Below the pieces are notes generated by a model that had not been told where the DNA came from, did not search any database, and worked only from the letters and a program-made list of their open reading frames with translations. Both the position numbers and the translations under genes were made by a program. Below are positions 47,348-56,043 of a DNA stretch of 64,000 nt, piece by piece; position 1 is the first letter of the stretch; every line of letters begins with the position of its first letter. The DNA is taken from assembly GCF_002116905.1 (NCBI RefSeq), contig NZ_CP015118.1, positions 496,001 through 560,000 of the forward strand. Direction: 5' to 3'. The stretch comes from Piscinibacter gummiphilus. Its GTDB lineage: Bacteria; Pseudomonadota; Gammaproteobacteria; Burkholderiales; Burkholderiaceae_C.

Positions 47348-48994
47348 TCAGAAGGCCGCCAGGGCCTCCTCGGGCGCCATCGCGAAGCTGTCGGCCCGGG
47401 CCATGGGCCAGTAGACCTGGAACACGCGGTGTGGCAGTTCGCCGCCCAGCAACACGCCGGGCCGCAGGAACGGCAGCATGTTCGCGAGCAGCTTCACCTC
47501 GTGGTCGCTGGTGCGGCGCACGATGTGCGACGCGGTGATCTGCCCCGGGTGGGTGAGGCCCGCGGCCTGCACCAGCTCCTGCAGCGCCTTCAGCGTGTTT
47601 TCGTGGAACCGGTACACCCGCTCGGCCTTCGTGGGCACGACGATGGCTTTCTCGCGGCGGGCGTCCTGCGTGGCGACCCCGGTGGGGCAGTTGCCGGTGT
47701 GGCAGGTCTGGGCCTGGATGCAGCCCAGCGCGAACATGAAGCCGCGTGCTGCATTGCACCAGTCGGCCCCGAGCGCCATCATGCGGGCGATGTCGAAGGC
47801 GCTGACGACCTTGCCCGCGCAGCCGAGCTTGATCTTCGGGCGCAGGTTCAGGCCCACGAGCGTGTTGTGCACGAGCAGCAGGCCTTCCTGCAGCGGCGCG
47901 CCCATGTGGTCGATGAACTCGAGCGGGGCCGCGCCGGTGCCGCCCTCGGCGCCGTCGATCACGATGAAATCTGGCGTGATGCCGGTCTCGACCATGGCCT
48001 TCGCGATCGCGAACCACTCCCACGGGTGGCCGATGCACAGCTTGAAGCCGGTGGGCTTGCCGCCCGACAGCTCGCGCAGCTGCGCGATGAACTTCATCAT
48101 GCCGATGGGCGTGTCGAACGCGGTGTGGCGCGACGGCGAGACGCAGTCCACCCCGATGGGCACGCCGCGGGCCGCCGCCACCTCGGCGGTGACCTTGGCG
48201 CCCGGCAGCAGGCCGCCGTGGCCGGGCTTGGCGCCCTGGCTCAGCTTGAGCTCGATCATGCGCACCTGCGGGTCGCGGGCGTTGGCGGCAAAACGTTCCG
48301 GATCGAAACGGCCTTCGGCATCGCGGCAGCCGAAGTAGCCCGAGCCGATTTCCCAGATCAGGTCACCGCCGTGCTGGCGGTGGAAGCTGCTGATCGAGCC
48401 TTCGCCGGTGTCGTGCGCGAAGCCGCCGCGCTTGGCGCCCGCGTTCAGCGCGAGGATGGCGTTGCCCGACAGCGCGCCGTAGCTCATCGCCGAGATGTTG
48501 AAGATGCTGGCCGAGTAGGGCTGTTCGCGGCCCTCGCCGATGGTGATGCGGAAGTCGTGGCCGGGCAGTTCGGTGGGGGTCAGCGAATGGTTGATCCATT
48601 CGTACCCCTGCAGCGAGACGTCGATCTGGGTGCCGAACGGGCGCTTGTCGGAGTCACCCTTGGCGCGCTGGTACACGAGCGAACGCTGGTGGCGCGAGAA
48701 CGGCGCGGCGTCGTGGTCGCCCTCGATGAAGTACTGCCGGATCTCGGGGCGGACGAACTCGAGCAGGAACCGCAGGTGCCCGATGACCGGGTAGTTGCGC
48801 AGGATGGAGTGGCGTGTCTGGCGCGTGTCGCGCACGCCCAGCGCCGTGAGGGCGAGGCACACCAGCGCGGCGAAGCCGCCGATGCCGAAGGCCACCCAGG
48901 TGAACAGCGTGAGGAGCGCGCCGACCGCGGAGAGCAGCCAGACGGCGTAGCGGATGGGGAACTGCTCGTTCAGTCGCTGGAGCCAGAGGAACAT
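47348..48994 (-). CDS. FMN-binding glutamate-synthase-family membrane protein (GltB2-like)
   Basis: The 548-residue protein consists of two N-terminal hydrophobic helices (about 12-50) and a glutamate-synthase-type (beta/alpha)8 FMN domain. FMN and [3Fe-4S] features are visible: GHGGLLPGAKVT, VIDGAEGGTGAAP and the cysteine cluster GCIQAQTCHTGNCPTGVATQ. The glutaminase domain of true glutamate synthase is absent, so it is not a normal GOGAT. The family is widespread in proteobacteria with unproven function, perhaps a redox or aminotransfer enzyme at the membrane. Start choice rests on the ribosome site noted separately. Confidence 0.87.
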   Translation of the reverse strand: MFLWLQRLNEQFPIRYAVWLLSAVGALLTLFTWVAFGIGGFAALVCLALTALGVRDTRQTRHSILRNYPVIGHLRFLLEFVRPEIRQYFIEGDHDAAPFSRHQRSLVYQRAKGDSDKRPFGTQIDVSLQGYEWINHSLTPTELPGHDFRITIGEGREQPYSASIFNISAMSYGALSGNAILALNAGAKRGGFAHDTGEGSISSFHRQHGGDLIWEIGSGYFGCRDAEGRFDPERFAANARDPQVRMIELKLSQGAKPGHGGLLPGAKVTAEVAAARGVPIGVDCVSPSRHTAFDTPIGMMKFIAQLRELSGGKPTGFKLCIGHPWEWFAIAKAMVETGITPDFIVIDGAEGGTGAAPLEFIDHMGAPLQEGLLLVHNTLVGLNLRPKIKLGCAGKVVSAFDIARMMALGADWCNAARGFMFALGCIQAQTCHTGNCPTGVATQDARREKAIVVPTKAERVYRFHENTLKALQELVQAAGLTHPGQITASHIVRRTSDHEVKLLANMLPFLRPGVLLGGELPHRVFQVYWPMARADSFAMAPEEALAAF

Positions 48995-49003
48995 GATGGC
49001 CAT

Positions 49004-49009
49004 CTCCTT
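49004..49009 (-). promoter_or_regulatory. Ribosome binding site that decides the GltB2-like gene start
   Basis: On the minus strand AAGGAG is directly followed by an ATG at 49003 (spacing zero, not usable) and by a second ATG at 48994 with nine bases between. The second ATG is therefore the likelier start. Confidence 0.6.
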
Positions 49010-49064
49010 GTTCGGGAGATGGTAGCCGCACCGGATGTCGGGGCCCGGTGCGGCTTGCCGGGAG

Positions 49065-49331
49065 TTACTTCGCGGGGGCGCTGGCGGCCTTCGCGGCCTT
49101 CTCGGCCTTCTTCTCGGCACGCGTCTTCTTCTTCGGCTTCGGCGGCAGCTGGTCGGCCGTGGGCATGCGCTCGCCGCTGATGTTCTGGTCCTTCATGCGC
49201 TCGGACGGCGGGGGCACCTGAGCCTTCACTTCGGCGCGCGTGGGAGATGACGCGGCGGTCTGGGCCAGCAGGGGCTGGGCACCGAGGGCACCGAGGACGA
49301 GCGCGGAAACAACAACGAGTCGGTTGGTCAT
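49065..49331 (-). CDS. Small secreted Lys/Pro-rich protein
   Basis: This 88-residue protein has a clear signal peptide (1-23, LVVVSALVLGALGAQPLLAQ) and a mature part of about 65 residues with Pro-rich (QVPPPSERM, QLPPKPKKK) and Lys/Ala-rich (TRAEKKAEKAAKAASAPAK) segments. The mature part has no cysteine and little hydrophobic content, so it is probably disordered and periplasmic or cell-wall associated. Function is unknown. An AAGGAAG-like sequence lies before the ATG. It stands alone between the GltB2-like gene and the VWA gene. Confidence 0.7.
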   Translation of the reverse strand: MTNRLVVVSALVLGALGAQPLLAQTAASSPTRAEVKAQVPPPSERMKDQNISGERMPTADQLPPKPKKKTRAEKKAEKAAKAASAPAK

Positions 49332-49487
49332 GAGGTGTCTTCCTTGGGTTGTGTAGTGCCGGATGGCGGGACGTGCGCGAAGGGTGTCACGACAGGCGGC
49401 CGACCCATTTGAACCGTGGTTTCGCGTCAGGCGCAAGCCCTGGAAGACCACTGTGTATTTTGGGCAACTCGACCTTGCCTTGTCCCT

Positions 49488-51065
49488 TCAGAGACACAAA
49501 CGCGCCACCGCCAGTGGCAGTTGACGTGCCTGGACGATGCCGCTGTGCTGCCGCGCGCCGAAGATGCGGCGCAGCACCGGACTGTCCGCGGGCTGCAGGC
49601 TGAAGCAGAACACGCGCACGCCGGAGCGCCTCGCCTCGCGCACGGCCTGGCGGGCGTCCTCGGCGAGGTAGTGGGGTTCGAACACGTCGATGTCGTGCGG
49701 TTCGCCGTCGGTGATCAGCACGAGGTGGCGCGCGCGCGAGGCCGTGTGTTCGAGCAACGCGCGCGTGCCGTGCCGGATGGCCGCGCCGAGCCGCGTCGAC
49801 CAGCGGCTGCGAAGGCCCGCGAGGCGCGCGGCGCACCGCGCGTCCATCGGGTCGCCGAAGTCCTTGACCCGCTCCACGTGCACCGAGGCGCGGCCGTCGG
49901 AGCAGAAGGCCTGGATGGCACAGCCGTGGCCCGCGTGTTCGAGGGCCTCGCCACACAGGCGCGCGGCGTCGCGGGCGGTCTGCAGCAGGCTGGGCGCCCC
50001 GGGCTGCGGCGAGTCGGCGCTCGACGCCGAGGTGTCGACCATCAGCAGCACGTCGGCCGGCCGGGGCTGGGGGAGGGCGCGCGTGTGGACCCGCGGGTCG
50101 AACGCGTTGCCGGCCGCGTGGCCGGTCCACGAGCGCACCAGCGCCTCCAGGTCGAGGCCATCGCCGTCGGGCTGGTGGCGCAGGCGGCGGCGGGCCGGGC
50201 CGTGGCGGTGCTTGAGCGCGTCGCCGAGCCGGCGGCGCAGCGTGTCGGCGTGGTCCGGGACGGGCGGAACCACGGCCACCGACGGGGCGACTCGCTCGAC
50301 CACGGTGGCCCAGTCGGGCCGGTGGCAGGCGATGCGTCGGTCCCACTCGGGGTAGTGGCGCGTGCGTTCGGCGGGCGGCGCGGCCATCACCGTGGCGGCG
50401 TGGTCCGCGCCCGCCCCGCCACCGTCCTCGGGCGCCCGGGCCTCCGGCGGTTCGTCCGCGGCCCAGAGCCACTGGTTGTCGTCGCGGTAGCCGGCGGGAG
50501 GACGGTAGGTGCGCGCGTTGAGCGGCAGGCGCATCTGGCCGAGGTCGTTTCCGAGCAGCGATGCCGCCTGACGCACCGCCTCGAACTGCCGCAGCGCGAG
50601 CACCTGCTGGCCGTCGTCGAGGAACATCAGCCGGCGGCCCTTCTCGACCCACGGGTGCGGGTCGGCGTAGCGTTCGTCGGCGAGGGCCCGCGCGAGCCGC
50701 TGCATCAACGCCTCGGCGCTGGTGCCGTCGGCGGGCGAGGCCGTGTGCAGGGATGCCCACAGGCGCCGCAGGCCGGGCAGCTCGCGGCCCGCGAGCCATT
50801 CGATGCGGGCGTCCTCCAGCAGGCCCGCGAGCGCGCGCGAGGTGGGGCGCAGCGCGCCCACGGCGGCACTGGGGCGCGAGTACACGAGGTGCGCGCCGGC
50901 ATGTGCGGCGGCCGCGAGCACGAGGTCGTCCGACAGGTGGCCGATCGGCAGGTGCAGTCCCGCCGGGCTCAGGAACGGCGTGTCCGCGGCGGGCACCGTG
51001 TGCAGCGGCGGGGCGATGTCCCACAGCGTGCGCAGCCAGGCCTGGAGCATCGCGGTCGTGGGCAT
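49488..51065 (-). CDS. VWA-domain protein, NorD/CbbO-like
   Basis: The 525-residue protein has a helical N-terminal region (1-290) and a C-terminal von Willebrand A domain (about 335-520). The MIDAS metal site is complete at its first motif, DTSAS (LLMVDTSASSAD), and the strand LVLITDGEPHDID supplies the second aspartate. In NorQ/NorD and CbbQ/CbbO pairs such proteins act with a MoxR-type ATPase to remodel or activate a target enzyme. Here the ATPase gene lies 13 bases upstream and an aliphatic amidase gene precedes that, with no nitric-oxide reductase or Rubisco gene in view. Confidence 0.85.
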   Translation of the reverse strand: MPTTAMLQAWLRTLWDIAPPLHTVPAADTPFLSPAGLHLPIGHLSDDLVLAAAAHAGAHLVYSRPSAAVGALRPTSRALAGLLEDARIEWLAGRELPGLRRLWASLHTASPADGTSAEALMQRLARALADERYADPHPWVEKGRRLMFLDDGQQVLALRQFEAVRQAASLLGNDLGQMRLPLNARTYRPPAGYRDDNQWLWAADEPPEARAPEDGGGAGADHAATVMAAPPAERTRHYPEWDRRIACHRPDWATVVERVAPSVAVVPPVPDHADTLRRRLGDALKHRHGPARRRLRHQPDGDGLDLEALVRSWTGHAAGNAFDPRVHTRALPQPRPADVLLMVDTSASSADSPQPGAPSLLQTARDAARLCGEALEHAGHGCAIQAFCSDGRASVHVERVKDFGDPMDARCAARLAGLRSRWSTRLGAAIRHGTRALLEHTASRARHLVLITDGEPHDIDVFEPHYLAEDARQAVREARRSGVRVFCFSLQPADSPVLRRIFGARQHSGIVQARQLPLAVARLCL

Positions 51066-51078
51066 CGCGGGGTCTTGC

Positions 51079-51864
51079 TCAGAACGTGGCGTCCACCGCG
51101 GCCGACAGCGCCTGCTGCAGCTCGGGATCGTCGGTGAGGGGGGTCACGAGCGCCATGCGGCAGGCCGCGCGGGGGGCGATGCCGCGGCGGATCAGCGAGG
51201 CCGCGCGCACCAGCATGCGGGTCGATGCCCCTTCCTCCAGTCCGTGCTGCCGCAGGCGCCGGGTGCGCACGCCCAGCGCGACGAGGCTCGAGGCGAGCTC
51301 GGGGCTCGCGCCCGATTCGTGCGCCACCACCGCCACCTCGGTCTCGGTGGGCGGGTGGTCGAAGCGCAGCGCGCAGAAGCGCTGCAACGTGGCCGGCTTC
51401 AGGCCCTGGGCGTGCAGGTCGGGGTTGTACGAGACGACGAGCGCGAAGTCGGGGTGCGCGCGCAGCAGCTCGTTCAGCGGGGCGATGGGCAGCACGCGGC
51501 GGGTGTCGGTGAGCGGGTGGATCACGACGGTGGTGTCGGGCCGCGCCTCGATCAGTTCGTCCAGGTAGCAGATCGCACCGCCGCGCGCGGCCGCCGTGAG
51601 CGGGCCGTCCTGCCAGCGGGTGCCGCCACCGTCGATCAGCCAGCGGCCCACGAGGTCGGCCGCGCCCAGGTCCTCGTTGCAGGCCACGGTCACGAGGGGC
51701 TTTCCGAGCCGCCAGGCCATGTGTTCGACGAAGCGGGTCTTGCCGCAGCCGGTGGGCCCCTTGAGCAGCATGGGCAGCCGCTCGGCGTACGCGGCCTCGA
51801 AGGCCGCGCATTCGTCGCCGCTCGGCGCGTAGTACGGCTCGGCGGCGATGCGCCAGGCGTCCAT
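51079..51864 (-). CDS. MoxR-family AAA+ ATPase, CbbQ/NirQ/NorQ type
   Basis: The 261-residue ATPase has Walker A GPTGCGKT at 36-43, Walker B with GAICYLDELIEARPDT, sensor 1 near VVSYNPDLHAQGLKPAT and the arginine-containing RFCALRFDHP segment, all typical of the CbbQ/NorQ branch, whose members have a C-terminal CbbQ domain. It begins 14 bases after amiE and ends 13 before the VWA gene; the pair is expected to form an ATPase/adaptor machine. The partner target is not known; the amidase or another enzyme elsewhere are possibilities. Confidence 0.9.
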   Translation of the reverse strand: MDAWRIAAEPYYAPSGDECAAFEAAYAERLPMLLKGPTGCGKTRFVEHMAWRLGKPLVTVACNEDLGAADLVGRWLIDGGGTRWQDGPLTAAARGGAICYLDELIEARPDTTVVIHPLTDTRRVLPIAPLNELLRAHPDFALVVSYNPDLHAQGLKPATLQRFCALRFDHPPTETEVAVVAHESGASPELASSLVALGVRTRRLRQHGLEEGASTRMLVRAASLIRRGIAPRAACRMALVTPLTDDPELQQALSAAVDATF

Positions 51865-51878
51865 CGTGCGGGCGGCGT

Positions 51879-52919
51879 TCAACGGTGGCCGGCGGTGGTG
51901 GCGTTGGGGATGCCGTCGATGGGCGCCTCGTCGGTGCCCACCGTCGAGCGCGTGAACGACTCGACCTTCGCGCGCGTGCCCTCGGGGTCGTTGACCCACT
52001 GCGCGTAGAAGTCGTACGGGCACGCGGCCACGCCCTTGTCGCCCTCGCGCGAGTTGATGAGGCCGGTGTAGCCGCGGTGCACGAGCTTGAAGAGGTGGTT
52101 CTCCGACTGGCCGTTCCTGCGGAAGTCGCGGATCAGGCTCTTGCTGAGGGCGGCGTACTGGATGCCCATCTCCTCCTCGCCGCATTCGCCGAGCGTGCGG
52201 CCGTCGAAGCCGATCAGCGCGGAGTGCCCGAAGTACGAGTAGACGCCGTCGAAGCCGGCCGCGTTCGCCACCGCCACGTACACGTTGTTCGCGAAGGCCA
52301 TCGCCTTGCTGATCAGGATCTGCTGCTCCTTGGCCGGGTACATGTAGCCCTGGCAGCGGATGATGAGTTCGGCGCCCTTCATCGCGCAGTCGCGCCAGAT
52401 CTCGGGGTAGTTGCCGTCGTCGCAGATGATGAGGCTCACCTTCAGGCCCTTCGGGCCGTCGCTCACGTACGTGCAGTTGCCCGGGTACCAGCCCTCGATG
52501 GGCACCCACGGCATGATCTTGCGGTACTTCTGGACGATCTCGCCCTGGTCGTTCATCAGGATGAGCGTGTTGTACGGCGCCTTGTGCGGGTGCTCCTCGT
52601 GGCGCTCGCCGGTGAGCGAGAACACGCCCCACACCTTCGCCTGGCGGCAGGCCTCCGCGAAGATCTCGGTCTCGGCGCCCGGCACCGTGGCCGCGTTCTC
52701 GTACATCTCGGCGCTGTCGTACATGATCCCGTGGGTGCTGTACTCCGGGAACACGACGAGGTCGAGGCCGGGCAACCCCTGCTTCATGCCCACCACCATC
52801 TTCGCGATGGCCCGGGCGTTGTCGAGCACCTCCGCGCGGGTGTGCAGCCGCGGCATCTTGTAGTTCACGACGGCGACGCCGACGGTGTCCTTGCTGCTGG
52901 AAATGTCGCCGTGGATCAT
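51879..52919 (-). CDS. amiE: Aliphatic amidase
   Basis: AmiE hydrolyses short aliphatic amides to the acid and ammonia. The 346-residue nitrilase-superfamily protein parallels Pseudomonas AmiE almost residue for residue. The catalytic triad falls at the same numbers: Glu59 (VVFPEYS), Lys134 (KYRKIMPW) and Cys166 ([10 protein letters not shown]). ATG 52919 gives the family start [20 protein letters not shown]. It heads a compact minus-strand unit with the MoxR ATPase and VWA genes. The Pseudomonas regulators AmiC/AmiR and transporter AmiS are not adjacent, so control differs. Confidence 0.95.
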   Translation of the reverse strand: MIHGDISSSKDTVGVAVVNYKMPRLHTRAEVLDNARAIAKMVVGMKQGLPGLDLVVFPEYSTHGIMYDSAEMYENAATVPGAETEIFAEACRQAKVWGVFSLTGERHEEHPHKAPYNTLILMNDQGEIVQKYRKIMPWVPIEGWYPGNCTYVSDGPKGLKVSLIICDDGNYPEIWRDCAMKGAELIIRCQGYMYPAKEQQILISKAMAFANNVYVAVANAAGFDGVYSYFGHSALIGFDGRTLGECGEEEMGIQYAALSKSLIRDFRRNGQSENHLFKLVHRGYTGLINSREGDKGVAACPYDFYAQWVNDPEGTRAKVESFTRSTVGTDEAPIDGIPNATTAGHR

Positions 52920-53050
52920 GGTGGGTTCGTCTCGGTGGCTGGGTTGAGCCATTGTGGAAATGGGTCCCGCACCGGCGAATACGTCGAACGACGTACGGCC
53001 CCCACGAGGGCCGATGACAGTTTCTGGTCAATAGAAGTTTTCAATCGACC

Positions 53051-53076
53051 ATATTGTCCTAATGCACAGACAATAT
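53051..53076. promoter_or_regulatory. Perfect inverted repeat upstream of ahpC, candidate operator
   Basis: ATATTGTC (53051-53058) and GACAATAT (53069-53076) pair perfectly with ten bases between, 61 bases before the ahpC ATG. Just upstream, ATAG (53031) with CAAT (53042) and ATTG (53053) at ten- to eleven-base steps partly follows the OxyR half-site pattern. Regulator identity is inferred; peroxide control of ahpC by OxyR is common in this group. Confidence 0.5.
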
Positions 53077-53137
53077 CGGCGGGCGATTCTAAGATTCAGT
53101 TCGTCCCGTTCACCTACAAACCCAGAGGAAGCAAGTC

Positions 53138-53701
53138 ATGTCGCTGATCAACACCGAAATCAAACCGTTCAACGCCGTCGCGTACCACAAGGAAAAGTTC
53201 GTTCCGGTGACGCAGGACACCCTGAAGGGCAAGTGGTCCGTGGTCGTGTTCTACCCGGCCGACTTCACCTTCGTCTGCCCGACCGAGCTGGAAGACCTGG
53301 CCGACAACTACGCCGAGTTCCAGAAGCTGGGCGTGGAAATCTACGGCGTGTCGACCGACACCCACTTCGCCCACAAGGCCTGGCACGACACCTCGGACGC
53401 CATCAAGAAGGTCAACTACCCGCTCGTCGGCGACCCGACCCTGACGCTGTCGCGCAACTTCGAAGTGCTGATCGAGGAAGAAGGCCTGGCCCTGCGCGGC
53501 ACCTTCGTGATCAACCCCGAAGGCCAGATCAAGCTGTGCGAAATCCATGACAACGGCATCGGCCGTGACGCCAAGGAACTGCTGCGCAAGGTCAAGGCCG
53601 CCCAGTACGTCGCGTCGCACCCGGGCGAAGTCTGCCCGGCCAAGTGGACCGAAGGCGCGAAGACGCTGACCCCGTCGCTCGACCTCGTCGGCAAGATCTA
53701 A
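53138..53701 (+). CDS. ahpC: Alkyl hydroperoxide reductase peroxiredoxin AhpC
   Basis: AhpC reduces organic peroxides and hydrogen peroxide in the cytoplasm. The 187-residue typical two-Cys peroxiredoxin has the peroxidatic Cys47 ([14 protein letters not shown]) and the resolving Cys166 (GEVCPAKW), the same positions as in E. coli. A GAGGAAG ribosome site precedes the ATG. It is divergent from amiE over 218 bases holding an inverted repeat, and its reductase gene ahpF follows after 115 bases. Confidence 0.97.
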   Translation: MSLINTEIKPFNAVAYHKEKFVPVTQDTLKGKWSVVVFYPADFTFVCPTELEDLADNYAEFQKLGVEIYGVSTDTHFAHKAWHDTSDAIKKVNYPLVGDPTLTLSRNFEVLIEEEGLALRGTFVINPEGQIKLCEIHDNGIGRDAKELLRKVKAAQYVASHPGEVCPAKWTEGAKTLTPSLDLVGKI

Positions 53702-53718
53702 GCAGCCAGACCCCCGCT

Positions 53719-53772
53719 CCCGGAGACCCCTCCGGGACGGACCCACCCCCGGCCGCCCACGAGGCGGCGGGG
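53719..53772 (+). other. Two hairpins between ahpC and ahpF
   Basis: CCCGGA/TCCGGG (53719-53724 and 53731-53736) forms a first stem. A GC-rich stem with one bulge spans 53747-53757 and 53763-53772 around a five-base loop. No T-run follows either, so full termination is unlikely. They may protect or process the mRNA and set ahpC above ahpF. Confidence 0.45.
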
Positions 53773-53816
53773 GGTCCCCGAAGTACCGCAAGACACGAAT
53801 ACACAAGGAGCCCGCG

Positions 53817-55373
53817 ATGCTGGACGACACCCTGCAATCCCAGTTGAAGACCTACCTCGAGCGCGTGACGCAGCCGTTCGAGATCGTCGCGTCGCTGGAC
53901 GACGGCGAGTCCTCGCGCGAGATGCTCGCCCTGCTGAAGCAGGTGGCCTCCCTGTCGGCCCACATCACGCTCAAGACCGACGGCACCGACGCACGCCGCC
54001 CGTCCTTCAGCCTGAACCGCACCGGGTCCGACATGAAGCTGCGTTTCGCCGCCATTCCCCTCGGCCATGAATTCACCTCGCTGGTGCTGGCCCTGCTGTG
54101 GGTGGGCGGCCATCCGCCGAAGGTCGAGGCCGAGACCATCGAACAGATCAAGCACCTCGAAGGCAAGTACGACTTCGAGGTCTACATGTCCCTCACATGC
54201 CACAACTGCCCGGACGTGGTCCAGGCGCTGAGCCTGATGGCCGTGCTCAATCCGAACATCAGCTCGGTCGTCATCGACGGCGGCCTGTACCAGAAGGAAG
54301 TGGAAGACCGCCAGATCATGGCCGTCCCCATGGTGTTCCTGAACGGCGAACACTTCGGTCAGGGCCGCATGAGCGTCGAGGAGATCGTCGCGAAGCTGGA
54401 CACCAACGCCGGAGCTCGTGACGCCGCCAAGCTGAACGCCCGCGACCCGTTCGACGTGCTGATCGTCGGGGGCGGCCCCGCCGGCGCGGCCGCGGCCGTG
54501 TACGCCGCGCGCAAGGGCATCCGCACCGGGGTCGTGGCCGAACGTTTCGGCGGCCAGGTGCTGGACACGCTCGCCATCGAGAACTTCGTGTCGGTGCTGG
54601 CCACCGAGGGCCCGCAGTTCGCCGCGGCGCTCGAGCAGCACACGAAACACTACGACGTCGACATCATGAACCTGCAGCGGGCCGACAAGCTCGTGGCCGG
54701 CGGTGACCTGATCGAGGTGCACACCGAAGGCGGTGGCGTGCTGAAGTCGAAGTCGGTGATCCTGTCCACCGGCGCCCGCTGGCGCGAGGTCAACGTGCCC
54801 GGCGAGAAGCAGTACCGCAACGCTGGCGTGGCCTACTGCCCGCACTGCGACGGTCCGCTGTTCAAGGGCAAGAAGGTCGCCGTGATCGGTGGCGGCAACT
54901 CGGGCGTCGAGGCCGCGATCGACCTGGCCGGCATCGTCGAGCACGTGACGCTGTTCGAGTTCGCCGACCAGCTGCGCGCCGACGCCGTGCTCGTGAAGAA
55001 GCTGCGCAGCCTGCCGAACGTCGTGATCCACACGAACGCCCAGACCACCGAGATCACCGGCGACGGGTCCAAGGTCAACGGCATCACGTGGACCGACCGC
55101 GTGAGCGGCACGTCGACGCAGACCGCGCTCGAAGGCGTGTTCGTGCAGATCGGCCTCGTGCCGAACACCGAATGGCTCAAGGGCACGGTGGAGCTGTCGC
55201 GCCACGGCGAGATCGTGGTGGACGCCAAGGGCGCCACGTCGATCCCCGGCGTGTTCGCCGCCGGCGACGTGACCACGGTGCCGTACAAGCAGATCATCAT
55301 CGCCGCGGGCGATGGTGCGAAGGCGGCCCTGGGGGCGTTCGACCACCTGATCCGCACGTCGGTGCCGGCCTGA
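53817..55373 (+). CDS. ahpF: Alkyl hydroperoxide reductase flavoprotein AhpF
   Basis: AhpF passes electrons from NADH to AhpC. The 518-residue protein has an N-terminal double-thioredoxin-fold domain with the redox pair CHNC at 128-131 ([11 protein letters not shown]), then a thioredoxin-reductase-like part with FAD motif [18 protein letters not shown] near 217, the active disulfide CPHC near 341 ([11 protein letters not shown]), the NAD motif [16 protein letters not shown] and the FAD end [23 protein letters not shown] precedes the ATG. A strong terminator follows 23 bases after the stop. Confidence 0.97.
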   Translation: MLDDTLQSQLKTYLERVTQPFEIVASLDDGESSREMLALLKQVASLSAHITLKTDGTDARRPSFSLNRTGSDMKLRFAAIPLGHEFTSLVLALLWVGGHPPKVEAETIEQIKHLEGKYDFEVYMSLTCHNCPDVVQALSLMAVLNPNISSVVIDGGLYQKEVEDRQIMAVPMVFLNGEHFGQGRMSVEEIVAKLDTNAGARDAAKLNARDPFDVLIVGGGPAGAAAAVYAARKGIRTGVVAERFGGQVLDTLAIENFVSVLATEGPQFAAALEQHTKHYDVDIMNLQRADKLVAGGDLIEVHTEGGGVLKSKSVILSTGARWREVNVPGEKQYRNAGVAYCPHCDGPLFKGKKVAVIGGGNSGVEAAIDLAGIVEHVTLFEFADQLRADAVLVKKLRSLPNVVIHTNAQTTEITGDGSKVNGITWTDRVSGTSTQTALEGVFVQIGLVPNTEWLKGTVELSRHGEIVVDAKGATSIPGVFAAGDVTTVPYKQIIIAAGDGAKAALGAFDHLIRTSVPA

Positions 55374-55396
55374 CCGGCTCAACGCCCACGGATCGA

Positions 55397-55422
55397 GGGA
55401 CGGCTGCGGCCGTCCCTTTTTT
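55397..55422 (+). terminator. Rho-independent terminator of ahpCF
   Basis: GGGACGGC (55397-55404) and GCCGTCCC (55409-55416) pair perfectly around a TGCG loop and are followed by six T. Confidence 0.9.
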
Positions 55423-55436
55423 CGTTCAGGCGCCGT

Positions 55437-55976
55437 TCAGTCCCAGGTGGGTTCCCGGCCCCGGGCTTGCGCGACGTTCACCTTGCGCGCCACCAGCTGC
55501 GCGCAGTGCCGCAGGTTCACCAGGTCGCGGTCGCGCAGGTGGCGGCTCGGCGCCAGGCTGAAGCAGCACAGCGTGCCGTAGACGCTGCCGTCGGGCAGGC
55601 GGATGGGCGTGCTCAGGTGGCCGCCCACGGGGAATGGCGTCGGCGGCAGGCCGGGCACCTTGGCGGCGTCCTGCACGAGTTCGGCCAGGCGCCCGTCGAC
55701 CACCCGCTGGCAGTACGACTCCTCGAGCGGGTCGGCGCCGCCCACGGGCACGGTGGGCGCGCCGGGCGCGCTGTCGACGAAGCGGAAGACCCGCTGGCCG
55801 TCGGCGAATTCCGAGACAAACACGACGTCCATGCGCAGCTGCTCGCGCAGCAGGCGCAGCACGGTGGTCACCGCGCGGTCGATGCCGGGATCGGACGATT
55901 CGGCCGTGGCGACGAGCAGCTCGGAGATGTGCACCGAGAGGGCGGACGGGTCGAGCAGATCGTTGCGGATCATCAT
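55437..55976 (-). CDS. GAF-domain protein
   Basis: The 179-residue protein is a single GAF domain (about 20-170), with LRMDVVFVSEFADGQRVFRFVD, the SYCQRVVDGRL segment and LSTPIRLPDGSVYGTLCCFS, which resembles GAF domains of phytochrome-like and diguanylate cyclase proteins. It has no output domain. It lies 67 bases after the start side of no partner but next to, and on the same strand as, the GGDEF/EAL gene, which itself has a GAF domain. The ligand is unknown. Confidence 0.85.
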   Translation of the reverse strand: MMIRNDLLDPSALSVHISELLVATAESSDPGIDRAVTTVLRLLREQLRMDVVFVSEFADGQRVFRFVDSAPGAPTVPVGGADPLEESYCQRVVDGRLAELVQDAAKVPGLPPTPFPVGGHLSTPIRLPDGSVYGTLCCFSLAPSRHLRDRDLVNLRHCAQLVARKVNVAQARGREPTWD

Positions 55977-56043
55977 GGGCCGAAACTTTAGCGAGTGCCG
56001 GAACCCCCTGCGAAGGTCATGCCTTCTCCCGGTCGCCTTCCGA

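Noticed and set aside
51079..53031. Apparent 650-residue protein ending in the MoxR ATPase
   Set aside because: Its first half is amiE read in another frame; the ATPase starts at 51864.
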